Positions 41,258 through 49,910 of a stretch of 64,000 nt of DNA are shown here, in pieces. Numbering within the stretch: the stretch's first letter is position 1; every line of letters begins with the position of its first letter. Below the pieces are notes generated by a model, which did not search any database, was not told the DNA's origin, and saw only the letters and a list, made by a program, of their open reading frames with translations. Made by a program: the position numbers and the translations under genes. Origin of the DNA: Desulfobacteraceae bacterium Eth-SRB2. GTDB taxonomy: Bacteria; Desulfobacterota; Desulfobacteria; Desulfobacterales; UBA11574. Location: NCBI GenBank assembly GCA_004193595.1, contig RPGQ01000001.1, positions 276,418-340,417 of the forward strand, written 5' to 3'.

Positions 41258-42034
41258 ATGAGTATAACCGTAGATCCGGACTGGTGGAAAACCCTGTTTG
41301 ATGAGGTTTATCTAATAACCGATGCCCGTTCGGTTTGTAATGAAGATATTACTCGTTTGGAGGTGGATGTTATTTGCGAACTGCTCCCCATCCAAAGCAA
41401 AAGTAAAATTTTAGATCTCTGCGGCGGGCACGGGCGCCACAGCCTGGAGTTGTGTGCTCGGGGATTTTCGTGCTGCACGTTACTCGACTATTCACAGGTC
41501 CTGATTGATTATGCCAGAGCACGGGCCGCCGAAAGCAACTTGTCCATAGAAGCCGTTCAGTCCGACGCAAGGCGTACGGGATTTCCTGATGAAAGTTTTG
41601 ACCATGTGCTCATCATGGGAAACTCTTTGGGTTACATCAAAGGTCCCGCCGACAGCCAGATCATGTCAGAAGCTTTTCGTCTGCTTCGTCCGGGGGGATG
41701 GTTTCTCGTAGATGTGACGGATGGGAATGCCATCAAGCGTGATTTCAATCCCGAGGCCTGGCACGAAATTAATGACCATACCGTTGTTTGCCGGAAACGC
41801 CAGGTTAAAGGAGATACCATACATGCTCGGGAAATGGTTCTCGACAAGCAAAAGGGGTTAATTCGCGACCGGACCTACGCTGTCCGCCTCTATGGATCAC
41901 AAACGCTTGCATTACTTCTTGAGGAGGCCGGATTTCAAAAGGTAAAAGTCCGCACCGGCTTTTCACCGCATGAATCCAAAGGCAATTATGGTTTCATGAA
42001 CAATCGCATGCTGGCCACCGGCCGGAAAATGTGA
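41258..42034 (+). CDS. Class I SAM-dependent methyltransferase
   Basis: A 258-residue Rossmann-fold methyltransferase. Motif I is ILDLCGGHGRHSLELCARG, motif II region SIEAVQSDARRTGFPDESFDHVLIMGNSLGY, then LLRPGGWFLVDV. Start ATG 41258, seven bases after AAGGA, not the longer frame that overlaps the upstream gene. The substrate is unknown; pairing with the ATP-grasp-like gene suggests modification of its product (inference). Confidence 0.88.
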   Translation: MSITVDPDWWKTLFDEVYLITDARSVCNEDITRLEVDVICELLPIQSKSKILDLCGGHGRHSLELCARGFSCCTLLDYSQVLIDYARARAAESNLSIEAVQSDARRTGFPDESFDHVLIMGNSLGYIKGPADSQIMSEAFRLLRPGGWFLVDVTDGNAIKRDFNPEAWHEINDHTVVCRKRQVKGDTIHAREMVLDKQKGLIRDRTYAVRLYGSQTLALLLEEAGFQKVKVRTGFSPHESKGNYGFMNNRMLATGRKM

Positions 42035-42094
42035 GTCAAACCTTAAACTAAAAACTCTTTTGCGAGACCATGAAAAGGCAACTCAGCAAGAACT

Positions 42095-42250
42095 TAGGGG
42101 CTTCGCCCAACTGGAATAATGGAATGATGGAGTAATGGAATGATGAGTGAGCTTGTCGTGAACTAAGTTGAAGGAAAGGAGTTTTTTACAATTAAAATGG
42201 TTTATTTCCGCCCTCATCCCCAATATTCCAGCATTCCAGTATTCCATTCT
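42095..42250. repeat. 'GGAATGATGGAGTAATGG' inverted word repeat
   Basis: GGGGCTTCGCCC, then ATGGAATGATGGAGTAATGG; the inverted partner is CCAGCATTCCAGTATTCC near 42226. Same vocabulary as 13918-14107. Confidence 0.65.
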
Positions 42251-42321
42251 GGTGGCATGAACAGGTTACCATTAATAAATCTTTATTTTCAAGAAGTTGT
42301 ATAATTTCCGAGACGTTATAG

Positions 42322-43443
42322 TTAACGCTGAACCACTTTCGGCTTGAAACCTTCTCTCTGTAACTTTTTGGTGAGTATTGCAGCCTCTTTTTCTGTGGGG
42401 AAGGCTCCGACCAACAGCCTTACTTTGTTATTGTATAATCTGTCCAGAACGATGTAAGCCAGGTATCCTTTTGATCGAAGATCGGCCTCAAGTTTTTTTA
42501 GTTCTTCATCTTTAGAAGAAATTCCGACTTGAATAGCAAAGGGCATTTTTACCACAAAGGCATGAGGATACTCTTGCTTTTTTAATTCAAAGGCTGCCTT
42601 TTCCGCTTCTTCAAAGGTCCGATAAAATCCCATGAATAGACGATACCAATCTCCCTTTCCAGGAATATATACATGGGAAACGAATCCGGAATTACCTTTG
42701 CTTCTTGATTTCATTGCTTCCAGAATAGATGCTTTCTTATTCTTACCAGAATTGACTTGAATCGTATAGGGGAAGAAATCTTGAGGTTTAAGGGCATTGT
42801 GTGTGCTTAATTGCTGTGTGTTGTTTTCATCATTATTAAGTTCCGATGGTTTTTGAGCCAATTCCTTGGATTTGCTGCTGTTAATGTTATCTCTGATCCG
42901 TTGCATCCGCACATCCACTTCTTTCATTTTCTTAAGCTCATCCTGGGCTTGTGCCAGTTTAGCTTCCAATTCCTTCAGCCGTTGGGTGCCGGTCACTATA
43001 TCCCTGCACTGTTTGCGAGTAACTGCAACGAGTTTGTCCTTTTCTGCAACATAAGAGGAAAGTTTGGCTTGCAAACCATCAACTTGTTCCAGCATGGCAA
43101 CGTATAATGCTGCTTCCTCTTTCTCCTTAGAGGACAGCGACAGTCCGAGATAGACTTTCAGCCAAAAAAGTGCTGCGCTGCAATCGATTGTTGAGTTGTC
43201 CGGATGAATGTTGAGTAATGCAGCCCTCCAAACCGCGCGTTTATAATAGCTTGTAGAAGGATAACGCTCGGCCACAATCGCATACTCCTGCGCGGCTTGG
43301 TGATACGATGATGATTCCTCCATCGCAGCAGCGCGTTCCATGTGACTTCGGGCTTGGGATTCAAGCTTGAATCCTCGGAACTGTGGCAAACAACCGGCAA
43401 GAAGAAAGCATAAAATTATAACAATTAAATTACGGCGTTCCAT
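42322..43443 (-). CDS. Lipoprotein with two SPOR domains
   Basis: A 373-residue protein. The signal sequence IVIILCFLLAGC is a lipobox, so it is lipidated at Cys18. Residues 30-200 are helical with a coiled-coil (QRLKELEAKLAQAQDELKKM). Two SPOR-like repeats follow: PYTIQVNSGKNKKASIL..KGDWYRLFMGFYRTFEEAEKAAFEL and PFAIQVGISSKDEELKKLEADL..VRLLVGAFPTEKEAAILTKKL. SPOR domains bind denuded peptidoglycan. Start ATG 43443 after AAGGA; longer frames cross the kinase gene. It lies 10 bp after a kinase gene, as QseG lies next to QseE/GlrK in enterobacteria, so it may influence that kinase (inference). Confidence 0.85.
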   Translation of the reverse strand: MERRNLIVIILCFLLAGCLPQFRGFKLESQARSHMERAAAMEESSSYHQAAQEYAIVAERYPSTSYYKRAVWRAALLNIHPDNSTIDCSAALFWLKVYLGLSLSSKEKEEAALYVAMLEQVDGLQAKLSSYVAEKDKLVAVTRKQCRDIVTGTQRLKELEAKLAQAQDELKKMKEVDVRMQRIRDNINSSKSKELAQKPSELNNDENNTQQLSTHNALKPQDFFPYTIQVNSGKNKKASILEAMKSRSKGNSGFVSHVYIPGKGDWYRLFMGFYRTFEEAEKAAFELKKQEYPHAFVVKMPFAIQVGISSKDEELKKLEADLRSKGYLAYIVLDRLYNNKVRLLVGAFPTEKEAAILTKKLQREGFKPKVVQR

Positions 43444-43453
43444 GATCAAGTCC

Positions 43454-44932
43454 TTATTCCTGAGTGAACTCGGGTATTGCCGGGCCTTGGAACTCCTCAG
43501 GCGAGACCGGCAGTTCAACCGTAAATGTCGAACCGCCGTCAATGGTACTTTGGGCATAAATTTTGCCGCTGTGCCCTTCTGTAAAGGCCTTAACAAGGGC
43601 CAAACCCACTCCGATTCCCCCGCTCCTTATTCCGCCTGTATTGTCGGCCTGATAAAATCTTTTAAATATATTGGGGAGTTCCTCTGGATTGATCCCGATT
43701 CCCGAGTCCTGAATCTCTACACATGCACCCATGGTGCACGGGCCTAGTTTCACCCTGACTTTCCCATCGTTTCGTGTGTATTTGATTGCGTTACCGAGAA
43801 GGTTGCTGACAACGATAGATATTTTTTTTGCATCCACCATGACTTTAGGGGTATCGAGTGCAGCCAACTCTACAGTTATATTCTTACGTACAGCAATGAG
43901 CTTTGCATCTTCAATAATAGGTTCAATGATCTGGAGAAGATCTGTCCATTCCATGTAGTATTTCATCATTCCGGAATCAATCTTCGCAAGATCAAGATAT
44001 TGTTTACTGAAGCTCGCCAATTTTTTTATTCCCCCGCGAATAGTGTCAAGCATCCGGATCTGTTCATCATTCAGCGGGCCCGAACTTTGGCTTTTCAAAA
44101 TGTCGTATGTAGAAAGCATCACCTGTAAGGGGGTTTGAAGCTCATGCGAAATCTGCTGCATTATTTGGGTTCTATGTTTATTTATATTTTTGACTTTGAC
44201 GCTCATGTCATTGACTGCATGGGCAAGCAAGGCAATTTCATCATTAGAAGAAACTCTGACCTCTTCAAATTTACCCCGCGCAATCTGCTCAGTCCCTTGT
44301 ATAAGGTCGTCTATAGGGCTGGTGATGGTACGGGTAATAATCAGGGCGGCAGAGATAGCGGCCAGCAGCGTCCCGACGATTAACAATAGTGCTACTTTGG
44401 CGGAACGTTTTGTCGTTGCTTCTATCCTGGACATGGCATTCCCGATAGAAACCCGATTGCTGTTGATAAGATGATCAATAGATCTGGACAGGGTTTTCAA
44501 GCTGTCCGACCTCAGGTTGTCTCGCACCGGATTGTAGTCCAACTTTTGGCTATCTCGCTCGCTTTGCATGCTGGCAAAAAATGATTCATGTGCCTGGCGC
44601 ATGTTCCGGGAAAGCGAACGTTCTACTTCGTCAGACTGGGCCTTAAGCAACGAACCCAAGTATTGGTCAAATCGCCGGCTCGTTGCAACGAATAGGGAAA
44701 AATAGGTTTCATCACGGGAGATAAGATATTTCTGGGCATAGCCGTTTTCATCTTGGAGTATGGCATACAGTTGCTTGGCAAGATCCACTACCTGGACGTT
44801 AGAAGAAAGGGTAATTTTAGCCTCATTTGAAACCGTATTTAGCTCGAGCAGAATATAGGTGCTGGTGATAATCATTATTATGATAATGGTGCCGAAACCG
44901 AGCATCATCTTTTTATAAATAGTCAGCTTCAC
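43454..44932 (-). CDS. Membrane sensor histidine kinase (GlrK/QseE-like layout)
   Basis: A 492-residue kinase. TM1 at about 10-30 and TM2 at about 180-203 enclose a four-helix-bundle-like periplasmic domain. HAMP (TSPIDDLIQGTEQIARGKFEEV) follows, then H box IMQQISHELQTPLQVML, N box VVSNLLGNAIKYT, G1 IQDSGIGINP and F/G2 FYQADNTGGIRSGGIGVGLALV. GTG start. The cognate regulator is not next to it; a SPOR lipoprotein gene follows in the same operon. Upstream, 44933-45321 has only repeats. Confidence 0.9.
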   Translation of the reverse strand: MKLTIYKKMMLGFGTIIIIMIITSTYILLELNTVSNEAKITLSSNVQVVDLAKQLYAILQDENGYAQKYLISRDETYFSLFVATSRRFDQYLGSLLKAQSDEVERSLSRNMRQAHESFFASMQSERDSQKLDYNPVRDNLRSDSLKTLSRSIDHLINSNRVSIGNAMSRIEATTKRSAKVALLLIVGTLLAAISAALIITRTITSPIDDLIQGTEQIARGKFEEVRVSSNDEIALLAHAVNDMSVKVKNINKHRTQIMQQISHELQTPLQVMLSTYDILKSQSSGPLNDEQIRMLDTIRGGIKKLASFSKQYLDLAKIDSGMMKYYMEWTDLLQIIEPIIEDAKLIAVRKNITVELAALDTPKVMVDAKKISIVVSNLLGNAIKYTRNDGKVRVKLGPCTMGACVEIQDSGIGINPEELPNIFKRFYQADNTGGIRSGGIGVGLALVKAFTEGHSGKIYAQSTIDGGSTFTVELPVSPEEFQGPAIPEFTQE

Positions 44933-45167
44933 AATACGGAGTCACCCAAGAATTTGTTTTGAATAAGGACGGAAAAAGCCAAACCGTTTCGTAAAAAGCG
45001 ATTGATGAGAATTCACTTTTTTCGATTAGATGAAGCGAAAAGACCGAAATGTATTCCGCTTTCAACCGATTATCAAAAATAAAACACACAGTCAATTTAT
45101 AAACAACGATTAAAAAAATAAACCCCTGTGCTAAACAAAACCATATGAAATTATAAAATATATAACT

Positions 45168-45289
45168 GATGATCTCGTAAAAAGTCAAAACTCGGAATTT
45201 TAGCTACAATATATTAGGCATTAAATAATAATAAAGTACAACATATTGCGGTCAATATTTTTTGAACAGACTTTTTACGAAACCATCAT
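45168..45289. repeat. Short relative of repeat family A
   Basis: Ends GATGATCTCGTAAAAAGTC and GACTTTTTACGAAACCATC are inverted repeats related to the ends of 2143-2315; the interior differs. An isolated end-like CCGTTTCGTAAAAAGCG is at 44988-45004. Nothing else is evident in the 44933-45321 gap. Confidence 0.75.
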
Positions 45290-45321
45290 AAATAGTTTTG
45301 ATAACCGTTGATCCAGATTGG

Positions 45322-45987
45322 TTACGCAACGACACACGGATTAATTTCATAAACGGGCGAACCCGCCTTGGCTACATCAGACAGGGCCCTCAGTTTTGGG
45401 CTGATCACTCCGCCGGCTTTTAAAAGGGCGATTAAGGTATCTACGCTGTGATTCACGTTTGCCCTGGCACATGCCTGTCTTATCTGAAAGGCGTTGATAA
45501 TATTAAAATGAGCAAGTCCGTTCATCTTTTTCAGAAGATCGGGCATGCTACGCCGTAAGGTTTCATCGGTATCTGAGAAGACCTCAGTCAATGCAACGTC
45601 CGGATTCCACTGACCGGTTCGACGCGCTGATTTTACCAGGTGTTTGACCACATTTGGCAGCTCATAAATCTCACCGGGGTCCAACAAGAGGAGGCGATCA
45701 TCCCATTCCCCGCATTTCGATGATCTGACCGGCACAAGCAGCCGCCATTCCCAGCAAAGGAGCAACACATCTTCCGAGTTGCCCCCGCATATTTCTTCCA
45801 CTTTTGAAAAGGATATTCTGCCTTTCTCACAGGCATTGTTGATGATCAACGCTGTTTCGGCGGTCAGCTCATCAGATCCGAGAAGGTCGCCCAAGGCAAC
45901 CTGCAACCCCTGGATCTGATCACCGTGATGATTATTTTCCCGGGATTCTTCTATAACATGCTCCGAATTTGAAAGAAATTTGCTCAT
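45322..45987 (-). CDS. Hypothetical protein, 221 residues
   Basis: A soluble protein with no recognised family. It looks like repeated small helical or winged-helix-like modules: ISFSKVEEICGGNSEDVLLLCWEWRLLVPV (about 57-86) and FNIINAFQIRQACARANVNHSVDTLIALLKAGGVISPKL (about 160-198), a layout compatible with nucleic-acid or protein binding, but this is not established. Start at ATG 45987 with AGGAG eight bases upstream. A gap of 136 bp separates it from the UPF0282 gene, which reads the same way. Confidence 0.65.
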   Translation of the reverse strand: MSKFLSNSEHVIEESRENNHHGDQIQGLQVALGDLLGSDELTAETALIINNACEKGRISFSKVEEICGGNSEDVLLLCWEWRLLVPVRSSKCGEWDDRLLLLDPGEIYELPNVVKHLVKSARRTGQWNPDVALTEVFSDTDETLRRSMPDLLKKMNGLAHFNIINAFQIRQACARANVNHSVDTLIALLKAGGVISPKLRALSDVAKAGSPVYEINPCVVA

Positions 45988-46049
45988 GGAAACTTCTCCT
46001 GTTGGTCTTACCCATAGGGGGTGAAACCTGAAACTTAAAAACTTAATTA

Positions 46050-46121
46050 GCAACATTTAAAAAAATTATGGGGCCGGCTCAATATCACCATTTAATAGTC
46101 CGGAGCTTATTAAAAAGTTAC
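46050..46121. repeat. Degenerate copy of the 67-bp element
   Basis: GCAACATTTAAAAAAATTATG at the left and TTATTAAAAAGTTAC at the right match the ends of 692-758, with CACCATTTAATA between. It ends two bases before the stop codon of the UPF0282 gene. Confidence 0.65.
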
Positions 46122-46123
46122 CT

Positions 46124-47035
46124 TTATTGCCGATAATTTTGAGTCGTGGCTTCACCTTTTGCATAGTCCTCATGCCAGCCCTCAGGAACCGGAAAATTCC
46201 TGTAGAGGCTTTCTCGTTCTGCTTCCATAAGTATTCTTTTCCGGCACATGAAATCCGCTGCGCACAAGACCGGCTTTCCGGACAAAGCAGACAGCTCCTC
46301 AAGCCAGGTAATTCCTTCGGTGCATCTCAACAGGTGGTGATCGAGAATGAAAAGGTCAATAGCCCGGGCCAGCATCAGGGCATTCTGCCATGCCCGGTCA
46401 ATTTGTTCTTTAGTGAGCCGGGATAAGTACAGAGGCGGACCGCCGGCAAGAAGAATGTCCGGTTGCCATTCAAGTATTCGAAAGACGGTCTGATCGTGAA
46501 GAAGCTGTATATCCGGTGCATGAAGAAAACGCAGGTCCTCTTCAACTACACTCATCATAACCAATTCATCCGTCACATCCGGATCTCCGTGAGGAACGGC
46601 AAGAGAGAAATTCAAAGGGCCATCCCTTACACCTTCTCCGGGAAGGAAATGAACACCAAGAACAGCTCTCAATGATTCTTTCCTCAGTGCTTCGTTGGGA
46701 GAGAGGTGATCAGGGTTTTTGCTCCAGATTCTGGCCGTGTTATTCAATCCTGTCAATTCCTTGGCATGAAGTTGATACGGATTGGCATTTACCAGGGGAA
46801 CATGGTCTCCGTGAAAATGGCTGATTACGATATCGGTGGCTTTCTCCCATAGGCCGATGATTCTTCGCCGTGCCCTTTCCGCCATAGCTACCTGTTTAGG
46901 ATGAGGCAGGAGCTTATGTCTCATGTATCCCAGGGCAAAACCCGGATCTATGAGGATGTTTCTTTGCCTGGTCTTCACATAACAGCATAGACCTCTTACT
47001 CCCAGAGATTCAGCACTTAGAATTTCTATATCCAT
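46124..47035 (-). CDS. UPF0282-type metallo-beta-lactamase-fold protein
   Basis: A 303-residue protein of the UPF0282 group, otherwise common in archaea. The metal-binding motif is ISHFHGDHVPL (H-x-H-x-D-H), with LIDPGFALGYMRHKLLPHPKQ near the N-terminus, VPHGDPD, and LFILDHHLLR later as further metal ligands. The fold suggests a hydrolase or nuclease; no activity is known. There is only a weak ribosome site before the ATG. Intact in length for the group. Confidence 0.85.
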   Translation of the reverse strand: MDIEILSAESLGVRGLCCYVKTRQRNILIDPGFALGYMRHKLLPHPKQVAMAERARRRIIGLWEKATDIVISHFHGDHVPLVNANPYQLHAKELTGLNNTARIWSKNPDHLSPNEALRKESLRAVLGVHFLPGEGVRDGPLNFSLAVPHGDPDVTDELVMMSVVEEDLRFLHAPDIQLLHDQTVFRILEWQPDILLAGGPPLYLSRLTKEQIDRAWQNALMLARAIDLFILDHHLLRCTEGITWLEELSALSGKPVLCAADFMCRKRILMEAERESLYRNFPVPEGWHEDYAKGEATTQNYRQ

Positions 47036-47084
47036 CTAACATCTCAAGAATTTATTGGTATTCCAATATGTTAAACTATAGACC

Positions 47085-47312
47085 GTAACATCTCAATAAA
47101 TTATGGATTCGGGTCAATATGATCATTTAATACACTGGAACTTATTGAAACATTATTTAGTGCCCGAACGAAAACTAGGATTTTTCGTTAAGATCAAGGA
47201 AGACGAAAATTTTAACCACCCCGATGAAAAACGCATCGGGGCAGGCATCCATACATTGGATATTTCGAGGATTAACCCGCCAAAGTTCGGTGGCGGGTTA
47301 AAATTTAATAGA
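47085..47312. repeat. Composite repeat: 67-bp element next to family C element
   Basis: 47085-47156 matches the 692-758 element (GTAACATCTCAATAAATTAT at the left). 47159-47312 matches, in the opposite orientation, 49232-49428 (GTTCGGTGGCGGGTTAAAAT, CATCGGGG hairpin). Weak open frames here are repeat translation, not genes. Confidence 0.7.
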
Positions 47313-47365
47313 AAAATAACAGACCGGAAGATAAAAGGCAAGACAGTTATGGGAGTTGTTCAGGG

Positions 47366-47640
47366 GGGGGTGGAAATCAAGACCGTTGGTAAACGCTGAC
47401 GCCTTTCTATTGACAAACCGTGGCTCCGAAGCCCTTTTTTAGGTGTCAGGTGTCAGGTGTCAGGTGGGGTGATTAAAATTGACCATAATATGGCTTTAAA
47501 AAATATCCCATATTTATTCTTTCCCGTATGCCTGGTGTCAGGTTTCAGGTTTCAGGTGCCAGCGCCTCTGTTCATCATTCCTGACACCTGACACCAAATA
47601 GCCATAGCAATCTTAGCAAACAACAGTCTTGATTTACACC
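47366..47640. repeat. Long duplicated non-coding block, copy 1
   Basis: Starts GGTGGAAATCAAGACCGTTG, includes CTTTCTATTGACAAACCGTG and GGTGTCAGG words, and ends AACAACAGTCTTGATTTACA. The same left and right parts occur at 57669-57750 and 58019-58083, but with different material between them; part is inverted at 1-57. Confidence 0.75.
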
Positions 47641-47850
47641 CTGTTCAGGGTAAACGCATTTGATTTCGGTGCAGCGTAGTGGTGATAGGGTGTGTTCATG
47701 ATGATCTTTTTTTCTCATCAATTTTCACCCGAAGGACGAGCCCAAGGCCCCATATGCTTTCGACATTAAAGGTTCGAAGTAGCACACTAAACCTTCACCC
47801 TTAAGTGCCTTGCATATGGAAGCCTCCGACTCGTGCAAGATTCAGGTTAT
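47641..47850. repeat. Partial family F element and hairpins
   Basis: CAGGGTAAACGCATTTGATT and CGGTGCAGCGTAG match the left end of 36231-36509. Further in, CCATATGC (about 47750) pairs with GCATATGG (about 47813). No gene; the whole 47036-47877 gap is repeat material. Confidence 0.65.
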
Positions 47851-47877
47851 TATTTTCTTTCTTGGCAGCCAACCGAG

Positions 47878-48360
47878 TTATCCCGGCAGAGCAGTTATAA
47901 TCGTAGGCGCTTTGACCATTTCATGAATTTGCCTTTTTGCGATTTTATACCGCTCAAAATAAACCTTTGCGACCTCCTTTAAAAATTTGTATCCCAGATC
48001 AGGATCGGCTTCACAAAGGTTGAGCAATTTGTCTGCATCAACCGCCAACACCTCTGAGTCTTCCATGCAAACACCCGTTAGTGTATATTCCTGCGGTTTC
48101 ATGAAGCAGGCCGTGCCAAAAAATTCGCCTTTCTCCCGCTTCTCAAAAGAAATTCCTATTTTTTCACCGGGTTGAAATCTATTCAGGCTGACCACTCCTT
48201 TGGTAACCACAAAAATTTGATCCGCCCGCTTACCTCTCTCGTAAACATGAGCACCCTTCTCGAATGTTTTTGTTTCTGTGATTTCAGCCAGTTCTGCCAA
48301 CTGCTTTTCTGAAAATACATTAAATATATCCAATTTTTTAAAGTCGTTAACTTCTACCAT
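47878..48360 (-). CDS. Stand-alone cyclic-nucleotide-binding-domain protein, paralogue
   Basis: A 160-residue CNBD protein colinear with 3617-4099: FNVFSEKQLAELAEI, KGAHVYERGKRADQIFVVTKGVVSL, KGEFFGTACFMKPQEYTLTGVCMEDSE, and the same tail KRQIHEMVKAPTIITALPG. No DNA-binding domain. The ligand is not certain: an Arg expected in the phosphate-binding cassette of true cAMP binders is not evident. AGGAGG is upstream of the ATG. It is driven by the sigma54 promoter at 48447-48463 with the palindromic site at 48565-48581. Confidence 0.88.
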   Translation of the reverse strand: MVEVNDFKKLDIFNVFSEKQLAELAEITETKTFEKGAHVYERGKRADQIFVVTKGVVSLNRFQPGEKIGISFEKREKGEFFGTACFMKPQEYTLTGVCMEDSEVLAVDADKLLNLCEADPDLGYKFLKEVAKVYFERYKIAKRQIHEMVKAPTIITALPG

Positions 48361-48446
48361 AACACTCCTCCTTTGATTGCTGATGGTTATAATGATTATT
48401 TTAACTTCTCAATGCCTCCGGGCGTACGCTTTCCATTTTCTTTAGA

Positions 48447-48463
48447 GCAATAACCATACCAAA
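48447..48463 (-). promoter_or_regulatory. Sigma54 promoter of the CNBD gene 47878-48360
   Basis: Minus strand TTGGTATG-GTTA-TTGCT with correct GG-N10-GC spacing. Predicted start near 48436, 76 bases before the ATG, with no insertion in the leader. Confidence 0.75.
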
Positions 48464-48564
48464 ACGAAATGCCCTGGAATATATACTTAACTCTCTGATA
48501 TAATAATAAATAATATTTTTAGAGATATTGTCATTAAATTTTCCAATGAATCGGTGTCAGCCTT

Positions 48565-48581
48565 TTTTACAAACTGTAAAG
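48565..48581. promoter_or_regulatory. Palindromic upstream activator site, copy 4
   Basis: TTTTAC-AAACT-GTAAAG, preceded by GTGTCAG, 118 bp from the start of the sigma54 element. It overlaps the end of a broken receiver gene fragment. Confidence 0.68.
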
Positions 48582-48677
48582 TTCAGGGTGCTTGCCAAAC
48601 AAGAACGCTTTCATGCCGGCCTTTGAAACCCGGTTTCGAACGTAGGGTTGATCATCCATAATTAAGATGCTGACCAT
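48567..48677 (-). pseudogene. Fragment of a receiver-domain gene
   Basis: GGAGG lies five bases before an ATG that reads MVSILIMDDQPYVRNRVSKAGMKAFLFGKHPEL, then stops. MVSILIMDDQPYVR is a typical receiver N-terminus; the rest of the domain is missing. It lies just downstream of another receiver gene on the same strand and was probably truncated by the rearrangement that placed the CNBD regulatory region here. Confidence 0.6.
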
Positions 48678-48711
48678 TTTGTCCTCCGCTTTATCCCCAG
48701 GTAAAGATTCC

Positions 48712-49197
48712 TTATCCACATAGACGGACGGCACAGGGTTCATTTGTGATAGAAACCACGTTCTTTTTATTTGACCATGTACCAATAAATTTCCGGATGG
48801 TGAATTGAATGTCTTTGAATCCAAAGGGCTTAAAGAGCAAATAGTCCATGCAGCAGCCTTCTTTTTTGTCCGCCGGATCTCGTTTGTTCCGACCGACCAG
48901 CATGACAACAGGCATTTCGGGGGATACGGCCTTAACATGATAGGCCAGACTAAAACCGTCTTTTAAAATCATTTTAGAATCCGTGAATACGAGGTCGAAA
49001 TCGCTGTTGACAAACCCATGTAACCCTTCAATCCCACTACCGGCGGTCACAACTTTAAATCCCAATTTTAAGATCAAACCGGATAAAAATTCCAGGTTGT
49101 CATGATCATCATCAACCACTAAAATTTGTCTGTTGTCTCTTTGTGTATTTTCCAAAAACAAAACCGTCTGATGGCACATTACCAATTTTGCATTCAT
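48712..49197 (-). CDS. Stand-alone receiver protein
   Basis: A 161-residue protein. QILVVDDDHDNLEFLSGLILKLGFKVVTAG starts the receiver; the phospho-acceptor is in DLVFTDSKMILKDG, where SKM replaces the usual MPG context; the conserved Lys is in YLLFKPFG. About 22 N-terminal residues precede the domain; the start is uncertain because no ribosome site is clear. No output domain; the tail (KKNVVSITNEPCAVRLCG) is unassigned. Partners are unknown. It is surrounded by repeats and gene debris. Confidence 0.75.
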   Translation of the reverse strand: MNAKLVMCHQTVLFLENTQRDNRQILVVDDDHDNLEFLSGLILKLGFKVVTAGSGIEGLHGFVNSDFDLVFTDSKMILKDGFSLAYHVKAVSPEMPVVMLVGRNKRDPADKKEGCCMDYLLFKPFGFKDIQFTIRKFIGTWSNKKNVVSITNEPCAVRLCG

Positions 49198-49231
49198 TTC
49201 TGTGGATACCCCCCTAATTCCGTGACCGTTC

Positions 49232-49428
49232 CGAGACCTTTGAAAAACGCCCCCTTTTGCCCAATTCCTGCGTCAGGCTCAAATTTTAACCCGCCACCGA
49301 ACTTTGGCGGGTTAATCCTCAAAATACTCCATGTATGGATGCCTGTCCCGATGCGTTTATCATCGGGGTGGTTAAAATTTTCGCCTTCCTTGGCCTTGAA
49401 CAAAATTGAACATTTTTCAAAGGTCTCG
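49232..49428. repeat. 197-bp inverted-repeat element, family C
   Basis: Ends CGAGACCTTTGAAAAA and TTTTTCAAAGGTCTCG are near-perfect inverted repeats. The interior has ACCCGCC/GGCGGGT and CCCGATG/CATCGGGG hairpins. A partial inverted copy is at 47159-47312. The right end overlaps the last codons of the Cys4 gene at 49417-49602. Confidence 0.82.
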
Positions 49429-49602
49429 CTCTTTTTGCGATTCTTTCAGGCACAATTCACGCCAGGCACAGTCCAAACGATCACAGTTTCCGTCTGAATT
49501 GCCAAAACAATCCGGATTTCCCTCAAGAATCTGAACGCTTCGAATGAGGTGTGTTATATTCGGAAAATTTCCGCTTGAGTTACTGTTATCCCTATCTCTC
49601 AT
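49417..49602 (-). CDS. Small Cys4-motif protein, copy 2
   Basis: A 61-residue protein, MRDRDNSNSSGNFPNITHLI...EGNPDCFGNSDGNCDRLDCAWRELCLKE, with the same C-x6-C-x4-C-x4-C cluster as 8933-9106. The two share the core THLIRSVQ and CAWRE, as well as an upstream region including the family E hairpin repeat (49765-49864). The last residues (SQKERDL) are encoded by the end of the family C repeat element, so the C-terminus was altered by its insertion. Metal binding is an inference from the cysteines. Confidence 0.7.
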   Translation of the reverse strand: MRDRDNSNSSGNFPNITHLIRSVQILEGNPDCFGNSDGNCDRLDCAWRELCLKESQKERDL

Positions 49603-49764
49603 ATTTTTTTCTCTAACCTATTGATTTGCTTCAGCTACTCTTTCAATACAACCGCTAATTTGAAGTCATGACTCAAAGCGTTTCCTTTAAAAAACGACCC
49701 CATGAAAACGTATGATGTTTTGTGTACAAAATGGAATTTATTGACAGATTATTTATTACCGGCT

Positions 49765-49864
49765 TTTAATTTTGTCCATAGGGGAGCAACTTCATTTCTT
49801 CTGAGGAAATTTCCTAGGAGGGACTTTTCCCCATACAACAGGGAGTGAATCGCCGATAGGATAG
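49765..49864. repeat. Hairpin-rich repeat, family E, copy 3
   Basis: TTTTGTCCATAGG, GAGGAAATTTCCTAGGAGGG, then CGCCGATAGGATAGG. Upstream of the second Cys4 gene, as copy 1 is of the first. Confidence 0.7.
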
Positions 49865-49910
49865 GACGGAACGTATTGAGAAGGAATTTAGGGGGCAGTC
49901 AACTATGACG

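Noticed and set aside
47103-47399. 98-codon plus-strand frame
   Set aside because: It is translation of repeat elements (67-bp element and family C), with no ribosome site.
48567-48938. 123-codon receiver protein
   Set aside because: Most of the frame runs antisense-like over the next receiver gene in another frame; only the last 36 codons with their own ribosome site look like true (broken) coding sequence.
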